From an uncultured Oscillospiraceae bacterium (lineage in GTDB: Bacteria > Bacillota > Clostridia > Oscillospirales > Oscillospiraceae), in assembly GCA_910588105.1 (NCBI GenBank), contig CAJUQD010000022.1, forward strand, positions 1 through 40,047: DNA of 40,047 bases, written 5' to 3'. Made by a program: the position numbers and the translations under genes. Each line of letters opens with the position of its first letter. Within the stretch, counting starts at the first letter, position 1. A model generated the notes under the pieces. That model saw only the letters and a program-made list of their open reading frames with translations, made no database searches and had not been told where the DNA came from. Below are positions 23,714 to 32,871 of the stretch, one piece after another.

Positions 23714-25924
23714 TTAGAGCACTTCCAGCTCGGCCAGCCCGGCTGCTGTGCCGGACACGCTTTCGATGGTAAAGCGCACCCAAGTAATATTCTGCTTGCC
23801 GACGGGGACAGTGAAGGGTTTTCCATCGTCTGGGAGCTGAGGGACGGGAATGCTGCTGCCGTCGCTGAAGGTCAGGACAGCCCCGGTGACGTTGACGGCT
23901 TGGCTGGGTATGTCACGCAGGACGATCTTGCTGATATCCTGGCCTTCGGCCCAGTCAAGCTGCACCCAGGCGCCGGCGGTTTCCTGCTCGGCAACCCAGT
24001 CCCGGTCCGGGAGTTGGAGATACCCTCCCACCATCCCATCGGCGACATAGGCGGCAGGTCCCTGTCCTGTGCTGCTGGAGGCCGTTACCGCCGCCCGGAA
24101 GGCGAGGTTGGAAAAGTCCTTTGCCCAGAAAAACTCGTCGGCTTTGGTGAAGGAGCCGATCCAGTTGCTGTACTGGGAGGTATAGGTGGCCAGGCATACG
24201 TTTTTCATATTTCCGCTTCTGGGGATGGTTTGCATATCAAAGGGCATGGGCACGGAAATGCGGTCCTCCCAGCGAAGGGGAATTTCATCCATGTTGGCTG
24301 GGGCGGTAAAGTTTTGCAGCGGGGCGGGGTCCTTGTCCAGAATGGGCCAGCGCACATCGCCGTCGGTGGAGTGGACGATCATCTCGTACATGACAGGCGC
24401 GTAGGAGGGATTCCTGTCCACAATGCCGCGAACGATATCGGTGGCAAACACATTCAGATACCCATGATCCCCATGCCGGTCATAGGCGGAGGTGGTATAG
24501 ATTCGGTCCGGCATATATTCTTCCATGTACGAGGTGAGATCCCAGATGAAATTCTGGCGCGTATAGCTTCCGTGTTCCCCTGTTTTCTGGTAATGGTAAT
24601 CGTCCAGCACCCCGGAGACGCCGTAGGTCTGGGTATTGCCGAAATTGCTGGAGAGAACCTGGCTGTCTGAGTCCGCGTGGTATAGCTTGTAAAGGAAGCT
24701 GTCCGCGTAGCGGGTCCACGGCTCGAACCCGCCGGTGTCCGAGTAGCCGAATACGGTGATATTCTCACGGGAGAGGCCGAGGACCTCCATGGCGGCGATG
24801 CTCTCGTTGATGCGCCTGACGCCGAGGGACTGGTTCCAGCCGTTGCAGTCGCCGTTGGTCACGATGGCCACCTTGACGGTGTCGCCTTCCAGGATGGCGT
24901 TGTGGATGATCCCGGCGGCAATAAGCGCCTCATCGTCCTCATGGGGAACGAGAACCAACAGCTTTTCAGGTTCCCCCGCCGGCGGGGCCTCGACGCCGAA
25001 CACTTCCAGCTCGCCCAGCGCCGTCCAGGCGCTGCCGGGCGCAGAGTCAAAAACCACGCGGACATAGCGGGCGGGGGTGGGGGTCAGAGGATACGCCTGG
25101 GATTTCCGGGCGAAATTGCCGGCTGACTTGTCAATAACGGTGATCCAGTCGGCGTCATTGGCGGAGACCTGCACCTTGTACTTCCAAACCCGGTCCCCGG
25201 CTTCAAAGGTCAGCCGCAGCGCGTTGACGCTGTAGCGGGCGCCCAGGTCAACTTTCAACCAGTTGCCCGCGTCGCCGCCCTGGGCAATCCACAGCGTGGA
25301 CAGATCCCCGTCAACCGCTTTGGACGCAGATCGGTTTGCGTTTTCCTCGCTGATTGCGGTTGCGTGCTTGTTCAGCGTCACATTGGAGCCAGTAATTTCA
25401 AAGGTGTCCTCGCCCCAAAGCCGAACCTCGCAGATTGCGGTCCACCTGGAGGCCGGAACCCCTGTCACCGTAACCCTGATATAGCGGGCCGACGCGGTAA
25501 AGTCCAGTACCTGGAGCCTGGCGCCGGAGGAATTGCCGGAGTTGTCCACAAGGGGTTCCCATGTGACGCCGTCGGCGGAGCCCTCAACGATATACTTCCA
25601 TACGTCGCCCTCCTTTTCAAAAAGGATCTCACCGCCCAGCAGGTTGGTAGCCTGGCCCAAATCGACCATCCACCAGTTGCCGGGGTTGCCGTTGTTGGCG
25701 ACCCACATGGTGGAAGCGTTGCCGTCAACCGCCCGGGAGGGCGCCCTTTCATCGTTCTGGTGACAGTTTGCCGAAGCGTTTTTTCCCAGGGCCACGTTGG
25801 CGATATAGACATCCTGCTGGGCGGCGTCCCCTTGAACCGCGGCCGCTGTGGTAACGGTGGACAGCATCAGAAGAGCGCTGAGGAATAACGCGAAGGCGCG
25901 TGTCCAAAAACTTCTCTTTAACAT
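23714..25924 (-). CDS. Secreted PIG-L/LmbE deacetylase with discoidin (CBM32-like) domains
   Basis: 736 residues. Signal peptide to about residue 29 (ending TTAAAV). Two F5/8 type C (discoidin/CBM32-like) domains follow (about 40-171 and 180-311), each with the GNxxNWxxVDLG motif. The catalytic PIG-L domain starts near 320 with PHEDDE (327-332), and has a second histidine cluster DRHGDH (482-487), the zinc-site pattern of GlcNAc deacetylases. A third beta-rich domain closes the protein (about 630-736). Exported and probably glycan-bound; expected to remove N-acetyl groups from amino sugars. AAGGAGA precedes the ATG, 36 bases after the glycosidase stop. Confidence 0.88.
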   Translation of the reverse strand: MLKRSFWTRAFALFLSALLMLSTVTTAAAVQGDAAQQDVYIANVALGKNASANCHQNDERAPSRAVDGNASTMWVANNGNPGNWWMVDLGQATNLLGGEILFEKEGDVWKYIVEGSADGVTWEPLVDNSGNSSGARLQVLDFTASARYIRVTVTGVPASRWTAICEVRLWGEDTFEITGSNVTLNKHATAISEENANRSASKAVDGDLSTLWIAQGGDAGNWLKVDLGARYSVNALRLTFEAGDRVWKYKVQVSANDADWITVIDKSAGNFARKSQAYPLTPTPARYVRVVFDSAPGSAWTALGELEVFGVEAPPAGEPEKLLVLVPHEDDEALIAAGIIHNAILEGDTVKVAIVTNGDCNGWNQSLGVRRINESIAAMEVLGLSRENITVFGYSDTGGFEPWTRYADSFLYKLYHADSDSQVLSSNFGNTQTYGVSGVLDDYHYQKTGEHGSYTRQNFIWDLTSYMEEYMPDRIYTTSAYDRHGDHGYLNVFATDIVRGIVDRNPSYAPVMYEMIVHSTDGDVRWPILDKDPAPLQNFTAPANMDEIPLRWEDRISVPMPFDMQTIPRSGNMKNVCLATYTSQYSNWIGSFTKADEFFWAKDFSNLAFRAAVTASSSTGQGPAAYVADGMVGGYLQLPDRDWVAEQETAGAWVQLDWAEGQDISKIVLRDIPSQAVNVTGAVLTFSDGSSIPVPQLPDDGKPFTVPVGKQNITWVRFTIESVSGTAAGLAELEVL

Positions 25925-25960
25925 AGGACGGTCTCCTTTCCGTATAATTGATAGCTGGCT

Positions 25961-28345
25961 TTAATGGCCCAGCTCTGCCCCAAACACTTCAAACTCGCGG
26001 AATGCCGCCCAGCAGTCATCGGGGAGCAACGTGAATGTAACCCTGACATACCGGGCCGCCGCAGTATACGGGTGGGTCTGAACCTGGGCGGTGCTTGAGC
26101 TGCCGGAGCAATCGGCCAGCATGATCCAGGCCTGGCCGTCCTCCGATCCCTCAATATAGTACTGCCACAAGCCGCCCTCTGCCTCAAATGTAATTTTAGA
26201 GCCGATCAATTGATAAACTCCGCCCAGATCAACCATCCACCACTGTCCGGGGCTGCCGTTGGCGGCGATCCACATGGAAGAAAGGTTTCCGTCATTGCCA
26301 CAGGAGGGGGCCCGACTGGAATGTTCAAAGCTGGAGGCGGTGGCGGTTTTGTTGAGCGCAGCATTGGCTGCCAGCGGCGTGCCATAAAGTTCAAATTCCC
26401 TGAACGCGGTCCAGCAGCCGGCGGGACATTCCGTGACCGTAACCCTAACATACCTGGCGGCAGCTTCCCCCGCGAAGTCCTGGACGGGTGCGGTCAGGCT
26501 GTTTTGGGAACGGTCAACCATGGGAGCCCAGTTCACCGCGTCAAGGGAAGTTTGAACCTGATACTTCCAAAGGGCCTCGGTCTCGAAAGAGATCGACCCG
26601 CCTGTTAGTTGATAGGCTTCGCCCAGGTCAACCATCCACCAGTTGCCGGGGTTGCCGTCGGCGGCAATCCACATGGTGGCCCCGCTTCCGTCGTTCCCCT
26701 TCCCCGGGCTGTGGGAAGCGTCCTGAGAGCTGATGGCGGAAGCCGCCTTGTTCAAGGCGATATTTTCCGGGGATACGGGAAGGGGGGGGGGGTTAAAGGG
26801 CAGGTCGGCCGGGGGATCCACCACACGGCCGGACAGGTCGTAACTCTGAACGCCGGGGCCGACAGGCATCGCGATTCCGTTTACCTTGAGGGTATAGTCG
26901 CCGCTGCTTCGGACGGTTACAATTCCGCCATCAGCGACAATGTCGGTGGTAATACCGCCAAAGGTAAAATTGGTGACGCCGTGCCGGCCTTTCTGGTGGA
27001 GCCGCCATTCGACAACCTTGTCCACTGCGTTGACATGGTGGAATCCCAGCACATTTTCAATGAACAGGGAGATGGGGCCCAGCGCGGACCAGCCGCAGAA
27101 ATCCTGGCGGACAATATTCCCGTATTCGGTGGACGGCGCGTTGGAACTGGGGGCGTAGGTCTCCCAAATGGTGTGGGGGGAGACATTTTTATAGGTCTGA
27201 TACTGCTGCTCCAAAATTTTCTCCGCCGCCTCGTCCGCGCGGGCGGTGTATCCGTAATTCTCCAGGCCCTTGATGCCCATGTAGGCCGTGGGCAGCCAAA
27301 GCCCGCCGCGCCAATAGGCGCCGGTGGCGTTGTCGAAGTCGGGGTCGTCCCGGGCGACGGAGGGGAAGTCCACAAATCCGCCGAAGGAGGTGGGGGAGTT
27401 CACATGGGCAAGCAGCGCCTCGGCCTGGGCTGCGTCAGGCACCAGTGCCAGCATCGGCCAGAAGGAGGCGACAGTTTTCACTTTGTCTTTCAGAAGGGGG
27501 TCTGTTTTGTTGATGTCGTAATAGATGCCGTCCGTCTCATCCCAATAATACTGGTTAATCAATGACTTCAGCTCGCCGTAATAGCCCAGGTAGGCTGCCT
27601 GGACTTCCCTGTTACCGGCCGCTTCCGCCAGCTTGGCGATATAATAGGCGGAGAGCGCTTGCTGGGAAATGGTGTCAATCCATAGAATATTGCCCTCCCC
27701 ATAGGTTCGCCCCCGGGGGCTGTTATCCATGCCGACAATCTGGTTGGAGCCTGTGTAGCCGTAGGGGGTCCGTTCGTGGGCAATCCTGTGGGAACTGTGG
27801 GGAATGGCATCGCCGGGCTTTGACGTCTCCATCATCTGATAATGCTTTTGCAGGTACTGCTTCTCATTAATCAGCCACCTTACATGTTCCACATCGCCGC
27901 TCATCAGATAATTTTCCCATTCCACCCAGGCCAGCAGGTTGGGGTTGTCGGCGAACCAAATGGACTGGGTGGTATTTGCGTTGTCATAAAGGGGCATGTA
28001 AATGTTATTCAAATTGGCCACGCCGGGGAAATAGTCCTTTGCTGCGTATCGGTTGAAAAGGGTCATGAAGCAGGAATCCCAAATCCAAATGACGTTGTCG
28101 TAGCACACCTCGTCCATATACGGGCTGTGAGGTACGCCGGGATCCTCCACAACGTGGTCGTAAGCCATTTCCCAAGCCTTCCAATACAGCTCGACGTAAC
28201 CGGGGTTTTGGTCAAAAACCGGCGTGGGAACTTTTGTGGTGTCAAAGGTTTCTGTTTTCGCGGCAAGGGACGTACATGGCAGGAGCGAAAGTCCGAGACA
28301 GACGGCGGTTGCCGCGGAGCACAGCCGTTTTATCCTTGCTGTCAT
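25961..28345 (-). CDS. Secreted six-hairpin glycosidase (GH63/trehalase-like) with two discoidin domains
   Basis: 794 residues. Signal peptide to about residue 29. An (alpha/alpha)6 catalytic domain spans roughly 40-520, with motifs typical of the GH63/GH37-like clan: VIWIWDSCFMTLF, YWRGGLWLPTAYMG and TIWETYAP, which carry likely catalytic acids. Two F5/8 type C domains follow (about 545-660 and 665-792), each with GNxxxxxWWMVDLG. These domains closely resemble those in the next gene, so the pair probably binds the same glycan. Family assignment is by motif; substrate is unknown. AAGGAGGG precedes the ATG at 28345. Confidence 0.8.
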   Translation of the reverse strand: MTARIKRLCSAATAVCLGLSLLPCTSLAAKTETFDTTKVPTPVFDQNPGYVELYWKAWEMAYDHVVEDPGVPHSPYMDEVCYDNVIWIWDSCFMTLFNRYAAKDYFPGVANLNNIYMPLYDNANTTQSIWFADNPNLLAWVEWENYLMSGDVEHVRWLINEKQYLQKHYQMMETSKPGDAIPHSSHRIAHERTPYGYTGSNQIVGMDNSPRGRTYGEGNILWIDTISQQALSAYYIAKLAEAAGNREVQAAYLGYYGELKSLINQYYWDETDGIYYDINKTDPLLKDKVKTVASFWPMLALVPDAAQAEALLAHVNSPTSFGGFVDFPSVARDDPDFDNATGAYWRGGLWLPTAYMGIKGLENYGYTARADEAAEKILEQQYQTYKNVSPHTIWETYAPSSNAPSTEYGNIVRQDFCGWSALGPISLFIENVLGFHHVNAVDKVVEWRLHQKGRHGVTNFTFGGITTDIVADGGIVTVRSSGDYTLKVNGIAMPVGPGVQSYDLSGRVVDPPADLPFNPPPLPVSPENIALNKAASAISSQDASHSPGKGNDGSGATMWIAADGNPGNWWMVDLGEAYQLTGGSISFETEALWKYQVQTSLDAVNWAPMVDRSQNSLTAPVQDFAGEAAARYVRVTVTECPAGCWTAFREFELYGTPLAANAALNKTATASSFEHSSRAPSCGNDGNLSSMWIAANGSPGQWWMVDLGGVYQLIGSKITFEAEGGLWQYYIEGSEDGQAWIMLADCSGSSSTAQVQTHPYTAAARYVRVTFTLLPDDCWAAFREFEVFGAELGH

Positions 28346-28396
28346 TTATAAATCCCTCCTTAAGGCTTGCTTGAAAGGCGGTGTATCGGAAAACTG

Positions 28397-29929
28397 TTAT
28401 ACTCTGCTTTTGCTATCCAGCTTTTCGAACAGGAACTCCTCAATGAACTGCACCCGCTGGGCCTTGGTCATATGGGATACGTCCGCCACCGGCTTGGCCG
28501 GACTGCTCAGGGGCGCCATGGAGATAATGAAATCATAGCTGCTGTCCGGGTATACCGAAAACTGGTAGGGGGAGCATATGTCCACGATCTCAATCTGGGG
28601 CAGGCGCTCTTGCAAGTACCTGCGCTGGTTTTGCTGGATGATGACCCCGGCGTTGGACACCAGAAGGGCCCGCCATTTGGTGGTGGTGCGCTCCTGGGCC
28701 AGCACGAAGTGCAGCGTGAGGGAGATCAGCTCCTGCTGGTCGGGAACTACCCCGCCCAGGCGGCAGTAGAGGGGGATCTGCTTTTCCACGCTTTCATAGA
28801 GCTCCCGGCAGGACTCGGGCAGCTGGACGTTGGGCTTGGTTCTGGCACCGGGGTTTTCTTTTTGTTGGTAGAGGGCGCCTTGCAGGTGGGCCAGCAGCCC
28901 GAAAAACAGCACCTTGTCCGAGGCAAACGGCCCGCCGACTTCCGCGTCCACCGCCTCAATCAGTTGAAGGGCCAGCAGCTCTACATTTTCCGGCACCTTT
29001 CGCTCCTTCTCAATCTGGGATTGGAAGGCGTTGTAACTCATCAGGTGGATGCAGATGTAGGTGCACTCCGATTCGGGCAAACGAATTTGGAAGGTCTCGG
29101 CCAGCCGCCCGGCGATGAAACGGGCGGTATTCATCTCCTGCTGGGGGAACTCCCCGTCCGGCGGAAGAAATTCCTTGCTGATCTGGTGGCCGTGCCGCAG
29201 GCGAAACACGCTGATGGTGATATGGGTGGCCAGGGAGGTAAAGTATTCGCTGCCCATGAAGAAGTCGAACTCCCGCTCCGCCTCCTCAATGATGCCGCAC
29301 ACCTTTTTGATATCCTCCTCGGTGTAGACCTGCTCCATCTTTTCCAGCCGCTCTTTGGCCAGCCGTACCGGGTCCGCCTGGCCCGCGGCGGCGGGGCCCC
29401 GCCGCTCGCACAGGTCGAAAAAACCGGCGATGGCCGAGCGCCGGGCCACCTCATCCCCGGCGATGCCGATGCCCCGGCCCTGGGTTTTGAACAGGCGCAG
29501 CTGATACTGGCCCAGCCAGTTTTCCGCCCAATCCAGGTCGGACAGGATAACGAAGCGGCTGACATAGAAGCTGTCCGCCAGGAATTGGATGGTCAGTTCT
29601 TCCCGGGAGAAGATCAGGCTGCGCAAAAGCTCCACCCGCCGGTTTGCACTGCCGTCCGCCAGGGTGAAATATTGGTTGTTGAGCAGCGTGACGAGGGTTT
29701 GACGGTCGGCGGCGTCCATATCCAGCCGGATGCCGTAGCCCTGCTTTTTTACAATGCGGACATTGGGCAGGTCGTGTTCCGTCAGCCATCCGTCCGCCTT
29801 GTTGAGGTAATTCTGCACAGACCGCTTGGAGATGTCCAGCTCCTGGGAAAGGCTGCTGAGGGTAACAAAATCGTCCCGCTCCAGCAGTGCCAGCAGCATC
29901 TTCCGCATGGTCTTTTCAGAATGGCGCAT
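28397..29929 (-). CDS. BglG/LicR-type PRD transcriptional activator
   Basis: 510 residues. N-terminal helix-turn-helix (LSSLSQELDISKRSVQNYLN), two PTS regulation domains (about 180-390; conserved histidines in LATHITISVFRLRHG and YICIHLMS), and a C-terminal EIIB-like domain (WRALLVSNAGVIIQQ) in which the usual phosphorylatable cysteine position is not obvious. There is no EIIA-like tail, unlike full-length LicR/MtlR. Such proteins are switched by PTS phosphorylation, so it is the likely activator of this PTS cluster. Confidence 0.88.
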   Translation of the reverse strand: MRHSEKTMRKMLLALLERDDFVTLSSLSQELDISKRSVQNYLNKADGWLTEHDLPNVRIVKKQGYGIRLDMDAADRQTLVTLLNNQYFTLADGSANRRVELLRSLIFSREELTIQFLADSFYVSRFVILSDLDWAENWLGQYQLRLFKTQGRGIGIAGDEVARRSAIAGFFDLCERRGPAAAGQADPVRLAKERLEKMEQVYTEEDIKKVCGIIEEAEREFDFFMGSEYFTSLATHITISVFRLRHGHQISKEFLPPDGEFPQQEMNTARFIAGRLAETFQIRLPESECTYICIHLMSYNAFQSQIEKERKVPENVELLALQLIEAVDAEVGGPFASDKVLFFGLLAHLQGALYQQKENPGARTKPNVQLPESCRELYESVEKQIPLYCRLGGVVPDQQELISLTLHFVLAQERTTTKWRALLVSNAGVIIQQNQRRYLQERLPQIEIVDICSPYQFSVYPDSSYDFIISMAPLSSPAKPVADVSHMTKAQRVQFIEEFLFEKLDSKSRV

Positions 29930-29971
29930 ACCGATTCCCTCTTTCTGCTCAATATATGGACAGTTCTTGGC

Positions 29972-30514
29972 TTATGGATGGGGGAGGGCTTTTTCCCGGA
30001 ATACAGTCACGGATTTTACCGCCATGTCAAACCCGGAGCGGCATTCCCCGTTGGTGAAGATGGTCAGGCAGCAGATCAGGAACGGAAAACCCTGGAACAG
30101 GTAGAGCGACAGTATTTTCAGCGCGCTCCTGGCGCACAGCAGCAGGCTGTGAAGGGGGCGGCCCCGGGCGGGGTTCTGGGGGACGGTGCGCAGGCCCATG
30201 GCCAGCTTGCCCACAGTGGAGCCGTTGGTGATCAGCTGGACCAGCGCCTCATAGCAGAAGGCGATGATGAGCAGCACGCTGTACGCGCTGTTGAATTGGG
30301 TGAACACGGCGGCAGTGAGGGCCTGGTCCTTCCCGCCAGCCGCTTCGGCGGCATCCATGGCGGCCTGGACGGCGAAAAAGTCGGGGCGCCCGGTAAAGCG
30401 GTAGACGGCAAAGGACAGGGCGATGACAATGGCGGCGTCGATCAGAAATGCCAGGAACCTCCTGACCCGCATCCCGGTGGGCGCCTTTGCGGTTTCGATA
30501 CCCAGAAAAGCCAT
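29972..30514 (-). CDS. RDD family membrane protein
   Basis: 180 residues with three to four hydrophobic helices and the RDD signature at the start (MRVRRFLAFLIDAAIV) and GSTVGKLAMGLR. The role of the family is not settled (some members are ion exchangers). AAGGAGGT lies directly before the ATG. Its placement within a PTS cluster is unusual; it may simply share the promoter or read-through. Confidence 0.8.
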   Translation of the reverse strand: MAFLGIETAKAPTGMRVRRFLAFLIDAAIVIALSFAVYRFTGRPDFFAVQAAMDAAEAAGGKDQALTAAVFTQFNSAYSVLLIIAFCYEALVQLITNGSTVGKLAMGLRTVPQNPARGRPLHSLLLCARSALKILSLYLFQGFPFLICCLTIFTNGECRSGFDMAVKSVTVFREKALPHP

Positions 30515-30535
30515 GGTTACCTCCTTAAACAGCGG

Positions 30536-30568
30536 GGCGGGGGGACAGCCGGAGGCTGCCCCCCCGCC
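30536..30568 (-). terminator. GC-rich hairpin after the PTS genes
   Basis: 15-base arms (30536-30550 with 30554-30568) with one mismatch. It follows the EIIC stop and probably reduces transcription into the downstream RDD, regulator and enzyme genes. Confidence 0.6.
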
Positions 30569-30617
30569 GGTATGCGTTACCTACATCATACGGGATCAAA
30601 CGGGAAACGGAGTTGAG

Positions 30618-31925
30618 TTACGAATTGGCGGCGGATATGGCGGTCAGCTCGTCCTGGTAGCACTTCTTATCCCAGACGCGGATGAAGGGAAGCCAGATCA
30701 GGAAGGACACGGCCAGGCCGCACAGCTGGGCCACCACGCCCATGATGCTGCCGGTGGTGAGGAAGCCGCTGATGAGCACCGGGCAGGTCCAGGGCACCAT
30801 GTTATTACACAAGGGGAACAGCCCGATAGCCGTGCCCAGGTACTGGACGGACATGGCGGCCATAGGGGAGAGGATGTAGGGGATCATGAGCATGGGATTG
30901 AGCACGATAGGCAGGCCGAAGGTGACCGGCTCGTTGATGTTGAACAGGCCGGGAGCGATGCCCACTTTGCCCACGTTCTTCAGCAGCTTGGACTTGGCGA
31001 AGACCAGCATGTAGATGACCACGGGCAGGGTGGCGCCGGAGCCGCCCATCCACACGCCGTTCTCATAGAAGGTGAAGGTGACGATGTTGTGGGCGCCGGC
31101 GGAGACGTTCTCCGCCATATTCATGATCCACAAGGGCTCGAAAATGGGGAAGATCACAATGGCCGAGCCGTGCAGGCCGAAGGACCAGAGTAAATGCTCC
31201 ACAAAGCAGGCCACCAGGGTGCCCACATAGGAGGTCCCGAAGTGCCGCAGGGGGGTGGAGATGATATCGCTGACGAATTCCGGGAAGCCGCCCCAGGGGG
31301 TGGCGGAGAACACCAGGCGCACCACGGTGAACAGCACGATGATGACGGTGCCGGGCAGCAGGGCGGTAAACTGGGCGGACACCGCCTTGGGCACGGAATC
31401 CGGCAGCTTGATGGTGAAGTTTTTCTGCACCAGGAAGCGGTAGATTTCGCCCACGATTAGGGCGGTGAGCAGGGCGGTGAACAGCAGAGTGGCGTCCAGG
31501 GAACCGGCGATCCACGCATCCACCGCCTCGCCGTCGGCGTTGGTCAGGGCGGTGGGAACCACCACCGCGAAGAAAGCCGCCATGGCGATGATGCCCGCGG
31601 GGGTGCCGTTCTCCCCGTAGCTGTTCACCAGGGAGCTGGCCACGCCGAAGCAGGCCACGATGGCCGAAATGCCGTAGGTGGCATTCATGATAACGCCCTC
31701 AAAGGCGTTCCAGTTCTCCCCAAACACGCTGGCCATAAAGTTCAGGAACGCCTCCACGGGGAACTCCGCAATAATCATGGAGAATGCGCCCAGGATAAGC
31801 AGCGGCATAATCATGACCACGCCATCGCGCAGGGCCAGCAGATGGCGCTGTCCGCCCAGCCTGGAGGCTACCGGGAGGAACTTCTCCTCCATGAAGCCCA
31901 TAAACCCGCCTGTCTCTTTTTTCAT
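30618..31925 (-). CDS. PTS EIIC, lactose/cellobiose family
   Basis: 435 residues, ten or so membrane helices, with family motifs LLWSFGLHGSAIV, GGSGATLPVVI and FNINEPVTFGLPIVLNP, the last containing the sugar-binding NEP. Forms the membrane channel for a PTS of the cellobiose/chitobiose/lactose type. AAGGAGGAG precedes the ATG; 12 bases separate it from EIIB. Confidence 0.95.
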   Translation of the reverse strand: MKKETGGFMGFMEEKFLPVASRLGGQRHLLALRDGVVMIMPLLILGAFSMIIAEFPVEAFLNFMASVFGENWNAFEGVIMNATYGISAIVACFGVASSLVNSYGENGTPAGIIAMAAFFAVVVPTALTNADGEAVDAWIAGSLDATLLFTALLTALIVGEIYRFLVQKNFTIKLPDSVPKAVSAQFTALLPGTVIIVLFTVVRLVFSATPWGGFPEFVSDIISTPLRHFGTSYVGTLVACFVEHLLWSFGLHGSAIVIFPIFEPLWIMNMAENVSAGAHNIVTFTFYENGVWMGGSGATLPVVIYMLVFAKSKLLKNVGKVGIAPGLFNINEPVTFGLPIVLNPMLMIPYILSPMAAMSVQYLGTAIGLFPLCNNMVPWTCPVLISGFLTTGSIMGVVAQLCGLAVSFLIWLPFIRVWDKKCYQDELTAISAANS

Positions 31926-31937
31926 GTTTTCTCCTCC

Positions 31938-32255
31938 TTAACTCTTTTTCGCCTGATACTCCCGGTACGCCTGTTCGAAGATCTTCTCCACATTTTGCAG
32001 GGCGTAGTCGGACATATCCATGACTTGGATAACGGGGACCTCCCCGCCGTACTGGTCCTGGAACTTCTTGGCCATGAAGCGGACCTGGGGGCCGATCAGC
32101 AGAATATCGGTCCGATGGATACGGTCCTCCACCCGCTGAAAGGCGCGGGCATCGATGTCGGCCTCAATTCCCTTGCCCTTAGTGTAGGCTGCCATCTTGT
32201 CAACCAGAACGCTGGTGGACATGCCCAGGTTGCAGATCAGTGTAATGGTAAGCAT
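31938..32255 (-). CDS. PTS EIIB, lactose/cellobiose family
   Basis: 105 residues, cytoplasmic. The phosphorylated cysteine is Cys8 in LICNLGMSTSVLV, typical of the cellobiose/lactose EIIB. Its start codon overlaps the EIIA stop (TAATG), so EIIA and EIIB are translationally coupled. Passes phosphate from EIIA to the sugar bound by EIIC. Confidence 0.95.
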   Translation of the reverse strand: MLTITLICNLGMSTSVLVDKMAAYTKGKGIEADIDARAFQRVEDRIHRTDILLIGPQVRFMAKKFQDQYGGEVPVIQVMDMSDYALQNVEKIFEQAYREYQAKKS

Positions 32256-32578
32256 TACCCCTTCCCCTCCAATTCAATCAATTTTTGGTGGACCTGGAGG
32301 AACTCGTCCGCCACGTCCCGCATCACCAGCGCCAGGTTGAGATGATCCTGGGCGTGGACCATGAGTAGGGACACGGGAGCGCCGCTGCCGCTCATTTCCT
32401 CCCGGATCAGGCCCGTCTGGATCTCGTGGGCTGCCACCATGCCATCGTCCGCCCGCTCCAGTGCGGCCCGGGCATCGTCAAATTTTCCCTCTTTGGCCAG
32501 GCCGATGGCCTCCATGCAGCTGCTCCGGGCATCGCCTGCCTGTGCGATCAGGCCCATCGCCACCTCCATGCTGTCCAT
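32255..32578 (-). CDS. PTS EIIA, lactose/cellobiose family
   Basis: 107 residues, a three-helix bundle that forms trimers in the family. The phospho-accepting histidine is expected at His75 in LLMVHAQDHL (His79 nearby). The ATG at 32578 has GGGAGGAG upstream; the in-frame extension to 32608 has none as good. Confidence 0.94.
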   Translation of the reverse strand: MDSMEVAMGLIAQAGDARSSCMEAIGLAKEGKFDDARAALERADDGMVAAHEIQTGLIREEMSGSGAPVSLLMVHAQDHLNLALVMRDVADEFLQVHQKLIELEGKG

Positions 32579-32604
32579 TTGCTCTCCTCCCTCTGTTGGA
32601 TTTG

Positions 32605-32871
32605 TCATGTCTCCCCGAATTTTTCCGCGAAGAGAACCTCCAGCGCCTGGGCGGCGGTTTCCTCGTCCGGACCGTCGATTTCCACGGTTACAATATCTCC
32701 GTGCTTGGCGTTGACCATCATCACGCCTGTGACGCTTTTCAGGTCAAAACGGCGCCCATCCTTTTGGACATTCACCGAGCTTTGGAAGGCGCTGACGCTT
32801 CGGGTAATGCGGGAGGCCACCCTGGCGTGAAAGCCCAGCTTGTTTTGAACCTGCAGCTCTTTTACGACCAT
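32605..32871 (-). CDS. Cluster-specific HPr
   Basis: 88 residues. The phospho-histidine His15 and Arg17 are in place (GFHARVAS), and the HPr kinase target Ser46 is present (LKSVTGV) at exactly canonical numbering. Residue 18, nearly always proline after HAR, is valine here. GGGAGGAGG precedes the ATG. It overlaps the end of the EI gene by 10 bases. Probably a paralogue dedicated to this cluster rather than the housekeeping ptsH. Confidence 0.9.
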   Translation of the reverse strand: MVVKELQVQNKLGFHARVASRITRSVSAFQSSVNVQKDGRRFDLKSVTGVMMVNAKHGDIVTVEIDGPDEETAAQALEVLFAEKFGET

